A DNA stretch of 64,000 nucleotides from positions 92,223,659 through 92,287,658 of the forward strand of contig NC_089822.1 in NCBI RefSeq assembly GCF_035046505.1, written 5' to 3'. The notes beneath the pieces are model-generated. The model was given only the letters and a program-made list of their open reading frames with translations, searched no databases and was not told where the DNA came from. Shown here piece by piece: positions 54,585-64,000 of this stretch; within the stretch, counting starts at the first letter, position 1, and each line of letters begins with the position of its first letter. A program made the translations under genes and the position numbers. Source of the stretch: Tiliqua scincoides (taxonomy: Eukaryota; Chordata; Lepidosauria; Squamata; Scincidae).

Positions 54585-55430
54585 CAGTGGTTCTCGCACA
54601 TTTAGCACCGGGACCCACTTTTTAGAATGAGAATCTGTCAGGACCCACTGGAAGTGATGTCATGACCAGAAGTGACATCATCAAGCAGGAAAATTTTTAA
54701 CAATTCTAGGCTGCAGTCCTACTCACACTGACCCAGGAGTAAGTTCCAATGACTATCAATGTTAAAAGAATATACATAGTATACCACTGGGGGATAAGAA
54801 TAGGCCCTCAGTTTGGCTGTACTTGTCCTAAGAGGGTACTAAACAGCCACCAGGTAGATGGGACACGTTAGCCTGGGAAGGCAGCTCATCTGAGAGAAGG
54901 AAAACTCTGTTCCCAAACCTCCACTGCCTTGTGGCTACATCCAGTTATGGAAAAGGCTTCAGGAGTCAACCTCGAGGCAAAATCCGGAGCCGGAGTCCCT
55001 GAAGCAGTTCATGGCTGAACACAGTCAGGTTCTGGCAACTCCTGCAACGCCGCTGGAACCAACCGTATTGGCTTCTGCCTTTCCATTGGACCATTTCAGC
55101 AACGTGGAGAGGGGGGATTTGCTGCATGGGTAACAGTCTGTCCTCCATATCTACTCTACCCAGGCTTTGCGCACTGGAGAGGACACACTGTTCCAGAACC
55201 ACCATTCAGAGCAAAATACCATAGTCTTCCGAGACTGAAGGATGCCAACAACAACATACATAGTAGTTTGTTAAAAGTACAGGTCTGTAATATTTTCCCA
55301 ATGCAGTCACATACCATGGTAGCATCAAATCTAATATATTAAAAATAAAAAATTGAAATGAATGGGGACCCACCTGAAATTGAATCATGACCCACCTAGT
55401 GGGTCCCAACCCACAGTTTGAGAAACACTG
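54585..55430. mobile_element. hAT family A (TSD CTCTAGAG) split by a retroposon
   Basis: Begins cagtggttctcgcac and ends tttgagaaacactg, with a perfect CTCTAGAG duplication at 54577-54584 and 55431-55438. Removing 54782-55265 leaves a normal-length family A copy, so the retroposon came later. Confidence 0.88.
54782..55255 (+). mobile_element. retroposon with (caa)n tail nested in a hAT
   Basis: This 474-bp insert is flanked by a perfect 10-bp duplication ATACATAGTA (54772-54781, 55256-55265) and ends 'gactgaaggatgccaac' plus (aac)n. The variable-length duplication and simple tail show target-primed retroposition. Its last about 35 bp match the tail of the 5S-derived SINE at 57621. It may be a 5'-truncated LINE 3' end or a SINE; I saw no tRNA or 5S head. 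Confidence 0.75.
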
Positions 55431-55435
55431 CTCTA

Positions 55436-56384
55436 GAGTATCCCAGCACCAAGCCTTCTCTCCAATCATTTAAATAGGCTCAGCCTTTTCATTGTGGCCT
55501 CCTCCAGGCTAATCCAAACAGATCAATTAGAGGTTGTGCACATATGAAACCATATGACTCCGATGGTCACCTTTCCCTCTTTCCCAACCCTGAGTTCCTC
55601 CCCTTCTTGAAGGGCTTGGAAGCTCTGCAGGTGCAGTCTCTCTCTCTAGCCTGGTAAGAGCTATGAATAGTAAAGATTTTTTAGCTCAAGCACATGGAGG
55701 CTGTTTAGCAGCCATTGGATAATCCCCTGTTAATCAGATTATGCAAATTCTTCCTTCAATCCCTCACCCTCACTCTCATTCCCCACTCTCTAAAATGAGA
55801 AATGTAGCCATGCTTTCTCCAAGAAACACCTAAATGAGATAAAGGCAAGTGTTTTCTTAGTCCATGCTTTTTTCTTTCAAATACATAATTCTCTGCTCTC
55901 TCTTTAAAATTTTTAGCATCCAGCCTGAGAAACCGTTCTGTGTAGTATGAAAGCTTGCATACCACATTGTGAACTACCTCTGATCCTAATAAACTAAAGA
56001 GAACTGGACTATATGAAGCCATGGTATATATATGTCCTCTTAGATTTAGCAGGGGAAGAGCAACCTTCCCTCTTCACTTCAGCATGGCATCTTTTCCAGT
56101 GGCTGTTGCTGCTGTTTCTTCATTTATTTTTTTTAAGATCATGAGGACTTTGGAGACAGGGAACCACTTATCGATTAATTTTACTATGTAAACTACTTTG
56201 TGAACTATTCTTGTTGAAAAGCGGCATATAAATATTCTTCATAATATGCTTTAAAGGTCCACCCATGGTAGCTTTTGAAAATTAAAGTTTTGTTTCAGTT
56301 GTTTTGCACCACCAAAATAGCATTGGCAGAAGGACAAAGAACTTGTTCCCATTTTCTTAATTGAGAAAAAAATATTATATATAC
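55436..56384. other. intergenic; L2-like tail near 56200
   Basis: 'tgttgaaaagcggcatataa' at about 56211 resembles an L2-like 3' tail on the plus strand. Otherwise no feature. Confidence 0.3.
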
Positions 56385-56560
56385 AGGTATTTTTTTTATA
56401 CAGGTATTTCTATACCGCCTTTCTTGGTCCTCAGATTTCTCCTTAGACTTTATTCAAGGTGGTTTACATAGGCAGGCAATTTAAATCCCAGTAGGGATTT
56501 TTACAATTTGAAAGAAGGTTTCTATCTTTCAAGAAACCACAACATTCAGGTGTTTCTTTC
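56385..56560 (-). repeat. L2-like LINE 3' fragment
   Basis: 'ctataccgcctttcttgg' to 'ttcaaggtggtttacata' is the reversed 3' text of L2-like elements. The segment continues into 'ggatttttacaatttga'. Partial. Confidence 0.45.
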
Positions 56561-57620
56561 TTGATCTGGTCGCACATTCTGGCCTCCATCCTCCCACGCA
56601 CAGAGCAGATGGAATACCACGGCTCAGCTTGTCAGCTGCTTCAAGGTCGCAGGATGCCAATATTGATATTGGTTGGTCAATAATAGTGTTGCGCTGTCAT
56701 AACCTGAAACTTGTTCTTGTATCTTTAAATTAGTAACCGCATCAGCTGCAGAGTCTCCTCATCCGTGTCCCTGGACCTTCCATTCATGTTGTTTCCTACC
56801 TGCCATGTGACACATCTGGAATCCTACTTCCAGGTGGAAGGATAGAGAAGAGGACTTAGAGAGGATCAGGTGAGAGAAGCTGCAGTTCTTTAGTCTCCCA
56901 ATTCTGTAGTTAAGGTTCAGTGAAAGGGTTCTGTTGAAAAGGTTCAGTGGTTATGATTTGGCAACCCTAAAAAGAATTGTAGACTCTGGAGCAATGACCG
57001 ACTTTAGACCTTTGCTTGGAAATAGCTCAGCAAGACCCAAGAGGTCTGAATGATCCAAAACAGTTGTTTAAAACCCACCTACAAACACACGTGTGAAACT
57101 ACCCAGCAATTTATCAAAATGTTTTTTGCTTGTGCTAAAGAGACACTTAGTGATTTTCTTCTCATTTTGCACACAGGTGTACCTTCTTCTTGCACATGGA
57201 AATAATTATTTGGCACAGCAAAAGTGAATGTTGAGGATACACCAGGTGGTGAACCTTTAGACTTTGAGGTGAAGAACCCTCATCTTGCTAGGGAGAATCA
57301 TGAAATGTATCCTGCCCCAAGTTCAAATTCAGGTTCATGCCTGCTTCAGAAGCTTCACACCCAATTCCTCTTTTTTCAAAGGAATAAGAGGTGAGATATA
57401 AGAGGTGGGGAGAGAAATAGATGTAGGAGGCCCCATCCATGTGATTCTTTCCCTCATAAAGAAAGGGGGAAGATCATATTAACTGTGTGTGTGTATGTCT
57501 GGCACACCTGCCTATTTTCAAGGAAGTGCCTGGTGGAGGGGAGGGGGAATACCTGCTTCCACATCACTGTGTCAGATTGCTGACCCAGTAATTTTTATAA
57601 ACATATAAAGCTTTATATGA
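56561..57620. other. intergenic, no feature seen
   Basis: No gene or repeat boundary recognised. Confidence 0.3.
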
Positions 57621-57784
57621 CTGGTTGGTTGGCAACCTTCAGTCTCGAAAGACTATGGTATAAGCCTACAGCACCCGGTATTCCCAGGTGGTCTCCCATC
57701 CAAGTACTAACCAGGCCTGACCCTGCTTAGCTTCCAAGATCAGACGAGATCGGGCATGTGCAGGGTAACAGTTACTGGGCCTAC
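57621..57784 (-). mobile_element. 5S-rRNA-derived SINE
   Basis: On the minus strand, 57757-57662 matches the 3' three-quarters of vertebrate 5S rRNA. The match includes the box A text 'aagctaagcagggt' and box C text 'tacttggatgggagacc'. Within this stretch I count three differences from the usual 5S, all C-to-T or G-to-A at former CpG sites. The first about 30 nt are more diverged. A tail follows (57661-57621: 'gtctttcgagactgaaggt' then ggttggtt reversed) instead of a 5S terminator, so this is a SINE and not a 5S gene. I recall 5S-derived SINEs being described from lizards. Confidence 0.85.
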
Positions 57785-58710
57785 ATCTTATCCATGATAT
57801 TATTTTGCCACTGTCTAGGCTAATTCCTGTGTAATGCCCTTTCCATCAGAGGACTAGATCTGAAAATAACATTTACATATGGATTTTGCACCATGGATGC
57901 ATATGGATTTTGATGAAATGTTCTCCTCCTCCGTTTCTTACATAAGCATTCCTCTCTAGGGGCAAAATCTTCCATTGTGATCATCCCGCTGGGGAACAAA
58001 GGGGGTTTCAGAATGAAGAATGTTAATGTAACCGCTCCTGAATATCTTATCTGTGGCATGGAGGTATATGGCCAGGTATGATCAGCCTTCCAAGGCAGAG
58101 ATATACCTCAGCCGATCTGCTCTTCATATAGATCCTTCAGTGTGATTGGTTGGGCATACTGCCTCCTGAGTCAAAGCAGTGGTCCACTTAGTTCAGTACT
58201 GTCCCCCTGACTGGCACCAGTCTCCAAGCCATTCAAGTCCACTTCTGGGAACTGGATCTGGGAACATTTACATACAAAATAAGAGTCCTATCTCTGAGCC
58301 CTGGACCCTTTGTAGGTGACTTGCAGGGGGGTGGGGGTGGGGGCTTTGTTTGTTCAAATTAAAACAGGTACACTCGCCAAAATGAAACAAGAAACAGACG
58401 GTTTGGGGCAGTGTCAGCTTTGTGAAAAGCGCAAGGCTCTATTGGGTCCAGTAAATAGCATCCAAAATGGAGATACTGGCCACAAGCTACTGTAACCTCA
58501 GTTAAGCAACCTTAAATCCCTTGATTTCAATGGGCTCAAATATGTTTAACTCGGGGTTGGACAAGAATGTTTTTGTATTAACCTTACTCTAGTAACTGAC
58601 TTTTACCTGGATTGATAAGAGAGGCCGTTCCTCAAGCTTTTTCTTTGAGATCAGTACTTTTCAAAATTCCTACCTTTAAGGAACCCTTTATGTAAGAGCT
58701 TGCCCACTGA
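57785..58710. other. intergenic, no feature seen
   Basis: No gene or repeat boundary recognised. Confidence 0.3.
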
Positions 58711-58790
58711 GTGGCATAGCCAGGGTATTTGATATCCAGGGCAGGTGTCGTCCCCCCATATGACACCCTTCACCTCTCTTTATCCCCCTT
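58711..58790 (+). repeat. possible left end of the gttgctaggg hAT family
   Basis: 'tgagtggcatagccaggg' with 'ggtgtcgtccccccat' resembles the left terminus at 36153. No right end was found. Confidence 0.3.
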
Positions 58791-58895
58791 TGCTATTTCT
58801 TTGTCAGGTTGTCTTTGTGTGGCTGCATCTCCTCACACACGCACCCTTTCTGGCTCCATTCGTTTGATCTATCCCTTTCCCCTCCAATAGTCTTC

Positions 58896-58922
58896 TCTCT
58901 CTCTCTCTCTCTCTCTCCCTCT
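58896..58922. repeat. (tc)n microsatellite
   Basis: Uninterrupted tc units. Confidence 0.9.
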
Positions 58923-59002
58923 CCTGAAGTTTCCTCCAGAGGCCCTGCCTAATCCAGAAACAGGCAGTTGTCTCTGGGCTCAGTGCTTTTCCCCCCCCCC
59001 AA

Positions 59003-59115
59003 TGATATTATTATTATTTATTATTATTAACAGCATTTGTGTACTGCTTTTCAATGAAAAGTTCACAATGTGGTTTACAGAGAAAATAAAATAACAGAGA
59101 AAATCAAATATTACC
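59003..59115 (-). repeat. L2-like LINE 3' fragment
   Basis: (att)n followed by 'gtgtactgcttttcaatga' and 'gttcacaatgtggtttacag' is the reversed 3' text of L2-like elements. Confidence 0.45.
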
Positions 59116-59608
59116 TTCTGTCTCCTTCACCATTCTTCCTTGGAACTCTCTCTCCTCTCCCTCTCTAGACAGAGATTGGGCCCTACAAGGGTGGAGGACT
59201 CTAGGCATGGCCACCCTGCAGTCCACAGCCTGTTTCACGCCTTTCCAGGAAAGAGGCAAACAGCCTCCCTGCTGAGTTAGCAAAAAGCATTGTCAGCTGC
59301 TAGCACTTGGGTGAGCAGGTCCTTCAGAGGGTGCCCCCACCACTGTTCCACTTGAAGCCCCAAAGCTGGGCGCCTGAGGAAAGCTTGAAAGCGATGCTGG
59401 CATCCCCTTTACAACTCCTTAAGCCTGGTGCCCTGGTACCTGGAACCACTACCCCACGCTTCCCATTTCTACACTACTGCATTGAAGAAGCTGTGCACTG
59501 TGTAGCAGATTGTGTCATATTTGACTTTTAGGGATTGTTAGCTTTTCACACCAGAAATCCAAGGAATACTGGTTCAGTTTGCCCCACTTTGCAGGCTACA
59601 TGGCTTAC
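59116..59608. other. intergenic, no feature seen
   Basis: No gene recognised. Confidence 0.3.
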
Positions 59609-59616
59609 ATCTAATA

Positions 59617-60015
59617 CAGTGGTTCCCAAACCGTGGGCCAGGACCCACCAGTGGGTCGCAACCCGGTTTTTGGTGGGTCACAGAACTGACAAGCTGATAG
59701 GGACGCTATATTGAGCTCTATGGAAACTGAAATGGAGCAGCATATGCATGTTTACTTGTGAGTAGGTGAATGTGCCTTGGTCCACTTCGAAGGGCAGGCT
59801 GAGGCGAATGCAACCCCACCAGAATGGTCCCAATCCTAAAAGCGTGGAGCTCACCAAATGTGCCAGAAGGCGTTCTCTCCCCTCCCCCATAGTACAACAA
59901 ATGTTTGAGCAGCTGGTACATTGAAACGTTTTTTAGTTTTGTAAAGCTAGGTGAGTCCTGATAGAGTGTCATTTTAAAAAGTGGGTCTGGGTGCTAAACA
60001 GCTTGGGAATCCCTG
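59617..60015. mobile_element. non-autonomous hAT family C (aged TSD)
   Basis: Begins cagtggttcccaaac and ends cttgggaatccctg. The flanks ATCTAATA and GTCTAGCA keep the central TA. It shows the uninterrupted site that is disrupted in the 19141-19735 copy. Confidence 0.75.
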
Positions 60016-60237
60016 GTCTAGCATATTGTTTGTGTATCAGGAGGCTGGAGAAGACTTTATTGCTGAGATAAGGTAGACCTTCCCATGATTTCAGTAAATT
60101 CACTGTCAGTTCTACGGTCTTCATCTTCTGTCACCTTTTTGTTAAAAGTGTGTTAAGTCACGAACAGCACAATCCTATGCCTCTTTCCTCACAAGTGAGT
60201 CTCACTGTATTCAATGGGACTTACTCCCAAATAAGTA

Positions 60238-61102
60238 CAGTGGTGCCTCGCATAACGAAATTAATCTGTTCCGTGAGTCCTTTCGTTATGTGAGTTTTTT
60301 GTTTTGCGAAGCACATTTTCCCATAGGAATGCATTGAAATTTAATTAATGCGTTCCTATGGGCAAGAAAAGTCAGAACAAAGTCAAATTTGGTTTACAAA
60401 GTGTTTATTAAGTGCTCTTTAAAGGCATACATACTGTGCAGAGGATTTCAAAAACAGGGGGGGGATGCTGAATGGGGAGCTTGAAGGCTGTAATCCTGTG
60501 TACACTTTCTTGGGAGTAAGCACAATGGGACTTACTTCTGAGAAGACACGCACAGGATTGTGCTCTAAGCTGGGGAGGACAGAGCAGCTGCACTCAATTG
60601 CTTGCTTTTGCCATGATCATGGGGGGAAACGTGAAGGAAATGGGGCAGTGAGAGGGTGAATGAGTGATGGGGGATGCTGAATGGGGAGTTTGAAGGCTGT
60701 AATCCTGTGCACACTTTCCTGGGAGCAAGCACAATGGGACTTACTTACATAAACTGACATGAAAATCCTCCCCTTACTAGGGTGAAAGGGATCATAAAGT
60801 GACATGAAGATCCGCCCCTTACTAGGGTGGACGGGATCATAAAGTGACATGAACATCCGCCCCTTACTAGGGTGGACGGGATCATAAAGTGACATGGACA
60901 TCCGCCCCTTACTAGGGTGAATGGGATCATAAATGGACATGAAGATCCCCCCCTTAAAACAAACCAAAACAAAACCAAAAAAAAATTCGTTATGCGAAGC
61001 ATAAGTCATAAAAATTCGTATGCGAGTTACTAAACTTCGCACACCGCTTTCGTTATGCAAGTTTTTCGCTGCGCGGTGCATTCGTTATGCGAGGTACCAC
61101 TG
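60238..61102. mobile_element. TA-flanked DNA transposon (mariner/Tigger-like), non-autonomous
   Basis: The ends cagtggtgcctcgcataacg and cgttatgcgaggtaccactg are inverted copies, flanked by TA at 60236-60237 and 61103-61104. The body repeats 'cgttatg'-type motifs at both ends and holds two partial duplicates plus a 45-bp tandem array in the middle. No transposase was recognised. The 154-codon minus frame inside comes from the array. Confidence 0.8.
60748..60957. repeat. 45-bp tandem array, about 4.6 units
   Basis: Units start at 60748, 60793, 60838 and 60883 plus a partial at 60928, each with 'gacatga-gatccgcccctt' and 'actagggtg'. Because 45 is a multiple of three, the minus strand shows a 15-residue period ('MSLYDPVHPSKGR'). 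Confidence 0.93.
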
Positions 61103-61104
61103 TA

Positions 61105-62186
61105 TGTATAAGACTGCAGGCTTGGGGTCTTAGACAAGATATGAATTTTAAAATAAAGGAAAAGTAAAGATCTACCATCCAGGTATGCACACGATGTCCC
61201 CCTGCATTAAGCACCATTTTGGGAAACACACCAGCAACCGGATCATGCAATTTAGTAGCAACAGTAACACATTTGCTACTAAATTTGGTAGGAAAGGATT
61301 ATGCATTTTCTGGGAAGCTCTCCGATGTCTTTCACCACCTCTGATTTATTTGAAGTCTGCACAAGAGGCACAAAACAACCCAGAAGATAAAGAAAAGATT
61401 CCGCTGAACAGCAGGTATTTTCTCACCATAAATCCTCAACCTATGAAAGCCTGAAAACAGTGGCCATTGCTTCCTCAAACCACACACAAAGCACACAGAG
61501 GCTGCTGTGCCAAGGAGCCCAGCCAACTGTAGGCCAAATGGCAACCATTTCAAAAGGTATCAGCCAAATAGGATAAATGGGAGGTAGTGGCGGCTGTTTC
61601 TATAGCAAACCAGAGGTAAATGCAGCACACCGCCATTATCCTAGTTGGAAGAAGCTCTGTGTAAAGGGAACCTAGCATCACTAAATCACCCATTAATCTC
61701 AGTGTAAGCCTGCCAGCAGTGTGTAGCAGCTTGAGTTTGGGGTTTGGATGTGGGAAATACAGATTCAAGTTCCCACTTGGCTACAATACAGTTTGATAGG
61801 AAGACTTCCGCTAACCTACAGCACAGGGTTGTTGTGAAGTTTAAAATCCCTTACAAAGCACTTTGGAGAAAAGGCAGGATACACATGCAACAGATACACC
61901 AAAAACATCCCTCAGTCCTTTGAATTAACTGGGCTGTAGCACTGTAGCTTTCAAATCCTTGACAATTTCCCTCAAATGCACATCCCAGTTTCTCACACTG
62001 CAACAGCAACACCATAGTGCAGTATTCGCACACATATAATTAGCGACTTTTTCAGTCATATTTCAGGGACCTTAAAGCTTGCAAGTCCGATTTGCATAAT
62101 GAATCAAGATGTTGGTGTTAATAGAATTCAGCTGAACATAAGGCCAGTTCACACAGGATCCCACAAACAAGCAAGCCTCTAGGTCA
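61105..62186. other. intergenic, no feature seen
   Basis: No gene or repeat boundary recognised. Confidence 0.3.
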
Positions 62187-62528
62187 GAAGCCTGGAGGTG
62201 ACTGTAGCAGCTTTTGCCTCTGACAACCACTTCACCCATCAACAGACAGCCTCTTCCCAGCCTCTCTCAACAATCTGCCTGCCTGCCCATCCATAACCTG
62301 CTTAGTGCTCAGCCTCCCACAGCATCTTTCAGCCCCACAAAGCAATTTTTACTGTCACTGTGGCTGCCTTCTTTCTCTTTGCTACTGCTGCAAAAAACTG
62401 CAAAAAGTGGCCAAGTGGTAACAGTGCATGAGCAAATGGGTGAATGGTGTTGTTTTTGAGAGGGGCTAACCAAGTGTGTCCTGAAGCAGCTTCTAAAGAT
62501 GATTGCTGCTACAGTCACCCAGAGGCTT
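62187..62528. repeat. MITE with inverted ends
   Basis: 'ctggaggtgactgtagcagc' near the left and 'gctgctacagtcacccag' near the right form an inverted pair around a non-coding body. Family not recognised. Confidence 0.5.
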
Positions 62529-63274
62529 TCATCACATGAAGCTCACTCACAGGCTCCCATGTGAATTAACCCATCATAAAATACTATATGATGTTAGGAC
62601 TCTCTAGTCTAAAGGGCTAGAGTTACGCATAGAAAAAAAAAATCATGGCAAATGCACCAACAACATGCAAGCAGGCATAGAGATGGTTAAACATTGATAC
62701 TAGGCTATCAACTGCATAATGTGTGGTTGGTAGATCTTCTACTTTTTAGCCCATTAATCAATTATGTTTAAATGCATTTCATTTGCATGCTACCAGAACT
62801 TGATCTAGGGGCTTTTTTGTATACACTGGAGGAAATTTAGGAGAATACTTACAGATGGATGAACAAAAGACATCACTCAGCACTGGAAGAAAAGCTCGTT
62901 TGCTTGTATTTTCTCTTTCATTCTCTGCTACTGAAAAATGCACCAGTCCTCAAATAGCCTCAGAAAAATGTGTAAGTGTGCCATTCATAGAATATGCCTG
63001 TATGAATGAAGGTTCATGATGGTACATGGACTGTACCATCATGAATGCATACATGGAATGTGTACATGATGGTACATGAAATTTACCATCTGCTGGAAAA
63101 AAGAATGAGGAATAATGGCGAAAGGGGACTGTTCCCTTCAGCCCTACTTGTGGGCTTTACAGAAGCATCTGATTGGCCACAGTGGGAAATCGGGTGCTAG
63201 GTTTGATGGCCCTATAACCTGGTCCAGCAGGACTCATCTTCTCACCTCTAAGTCAGACTGATCAATATTTGCCT
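62529..63274. other. intergenic, with a small perfect hairpin
   Basis: 63013-63026 and 63032-63045 form a perfect 14-bp inverted repeat (ttcatgatggtaca) with a 5-nt loop, and the motif recurs once more near 63065. Nothing else recognised. Confidence 0.4.
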
Positions 63275-63282
63275 TCTCTGAT

Positions 63283-63611
63283 CAGGGTGACCAGATGTCC
63301 TCTTTTTCCAGGAAGTCCTCCTTTTTCGCTTCATGTCCTGGAAAACTTCAATGTCTTCCCTGTGAGCAGGCCCCTGTAGACAGCACATAGCCTTCTTGTA
63401 ATTAATTATATACGTAATACATTTTAAATTTAATAAGTAATACAGTGTTTAAATTAACCACATGAAATCAATATATGAGTGTTTTTAGCTTTTATTTTGT
63501 CATGTCCTACATTTTTCTTGGATGTCCTGCATGTTGGGGTGCCCTATCCTCTTCTGTGGATATGACATCTGGCCCTGCCCTCTTTTGCAGTTATGACATC
63601 TGGTCACCCTG
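63283..63611. mobile_element. hAT-like element family E, copy 2
   Basis: Begins cagggtgaccagatgtcc and ends gacatctggtcaccctg. The flanks TCTCTGAT (63275-63282) and TCCCTGAT (63612-63619) match at 7 of 8. Sister of 22870-23179. Confidence 0.8.
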
Positions 63612-63654
63612 TCCCTGATTAAGAAACGGAAGGTCTCGTTTATTATTCTACCAC

Positions 63655-63755
63655 TTACAATCCAATCCTATGTGTGTTTACTCAGAAATACAGTAAGTCC
63701 CATTATAGTCAAGGAAGTGTACTCTAAGGTAAGTGCGGATAGAATTGCTCTGTTA
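63655..63755 (+). repeat. short ggagtaag-family repeat, diverged
   Basis: From 'caatccaatcctatgtgtg' to 'gatagaattgctctg' in family order. Confidence 0.4.
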
Positions 63756-64000
63756 ATCTATAATAGCTTGTTATATATCACTGTTCAAACTTCAGCTCTG
63801 ATATTTACAAATCTGGATGCAGGTAATTTTTTTCCCCCAAAGAGCCAAAGGCTCTTTGAGCCAAGTGGTCAAAGAGGGACCATTGTGAGCTGTACATTTG
63901 TTCAATTTGAGCCTCTGCCACACCATTTTTGCAAGTTTCCAACCAGAGGCATCAATGTGTGCAGCAATGTGTGCAGGCACCATGGGAAACGGGACCACCA
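63756..64000. other. intergenic end of window, no feature seen
   Basis: No feature recognised. Confidence 0.3.

Noticed and set aside
57662-57784. Functional 5S rRNA gene
   Set aside because: The 5' part is diverged, there is no T-run terminator at the 3' end, and a SINE tail follows.
60748-60957. Regularly spaced repeats resembling a CRISPR array
   Set aside because: The units are contiguous with no unique spacers, the host is a vertebrate, and the array lies inside a DNA transposon.
60617-61081. 154-codon minus frame with a 15-residue repeat
   Set aside because: The periodicity follows from the 45-bp tandem array; there is no evidence of a protein.
46621-64000. FKTN 3' exons, expected upstream of TAL2 from mammalian synteny
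   Set aside because: No minus-strand match to the fukutin C-terminal region (for example GIWPISEWDEVIQLY) was seen.
1-64000. Retrovirus-like or other LTR and capsid-bearing elements
   Set aside because: I found no paired long terminal repeats and no gag, pol or env-like frames; the only RT belongs to the CR1 LINE.
1-64000. tRNA genes or snRNA genes
   Set aside because: No convincing cloverleaf with A and B boxes was noticed, although an unaided reading can miss these.

Overview
This 64 kb window looks like vertebrate nuclear DNA, most likely from a squamate reptile (a lizard). It is low in genes, with long introns and intergenic DNA. It is crowded with amniote CR1 LINEs, L2-like LINE tails, a 5S-rRNA-derived SINE and many short non-autonomous DNA transposons, mostly hAT-type with 8-bp target duplications and a Harbinger-like family with 3-bp duplications. 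The species call is an inference from this repeat mix. No prokaryotic, CRISPR or plasmid features are present, and I recognised no retrovirus-like or LTR element.

Two host genes are recognisable, both on the minus strand. Coding exon 1 of TMEM38B (the ER potassium channel TRIC-B) lies at 15367-15478 under a CpG island with GC boxes. Everything to its left (1-15366) is then TMEM38B intron 1, and no further TMEM38B exon was found. The complete single coding exon of TAL2, a TAL1/LYL1-family bHLH factor, lies at 35389-35742. A splice acceptor sits just upstream of its ATG. About 10.5 kb further upstream, a TATA-type promoter and a short non-coding exon with a consensus donor (46306-about 46432) are a good candidate for TAL2 exon 1. 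The TAL2 to TMEM38B head-to-tail order matches mammals. The next expected neighbour, FKTN, was not found in the right-hand 17 kb.

Region by region: 1-15 kb is TMEM38B intron 1, holding MITEs, a long CR1 element (9210-12795, minus) with ORF2 broken in three places and an ORF1 esterase remnant, and a decayed urotensin-II-receptor-like GPCR pseudogene (13130-13565, plus). 15-35 kb is the TMEM38B/TAL2 intergenic region, with nested hAT elements at 18.7-19.7 kb and a possibly conserved non-coding block with GATA motifs near 24.3-25.0 kb. 35-46 kb is TAL2 and its probable intron. 46-64 kb is intergenic and repeat-rich, with a 5S-derived SINE, a retroposon nested in a hAT element, and a TA-flanked DNA transposon holding a 45-bp tandem array.

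I see no convincing undescribed system. The most useful leads are the GPCR pseudogene, the proposed TAL2 non-coding exon and promoter, repeated hAT insertion at one 8-bp site, the shared TA-centred (Buster-like) hAT target signature, and the tail sharing between the 5S SINE and a second retroposon.
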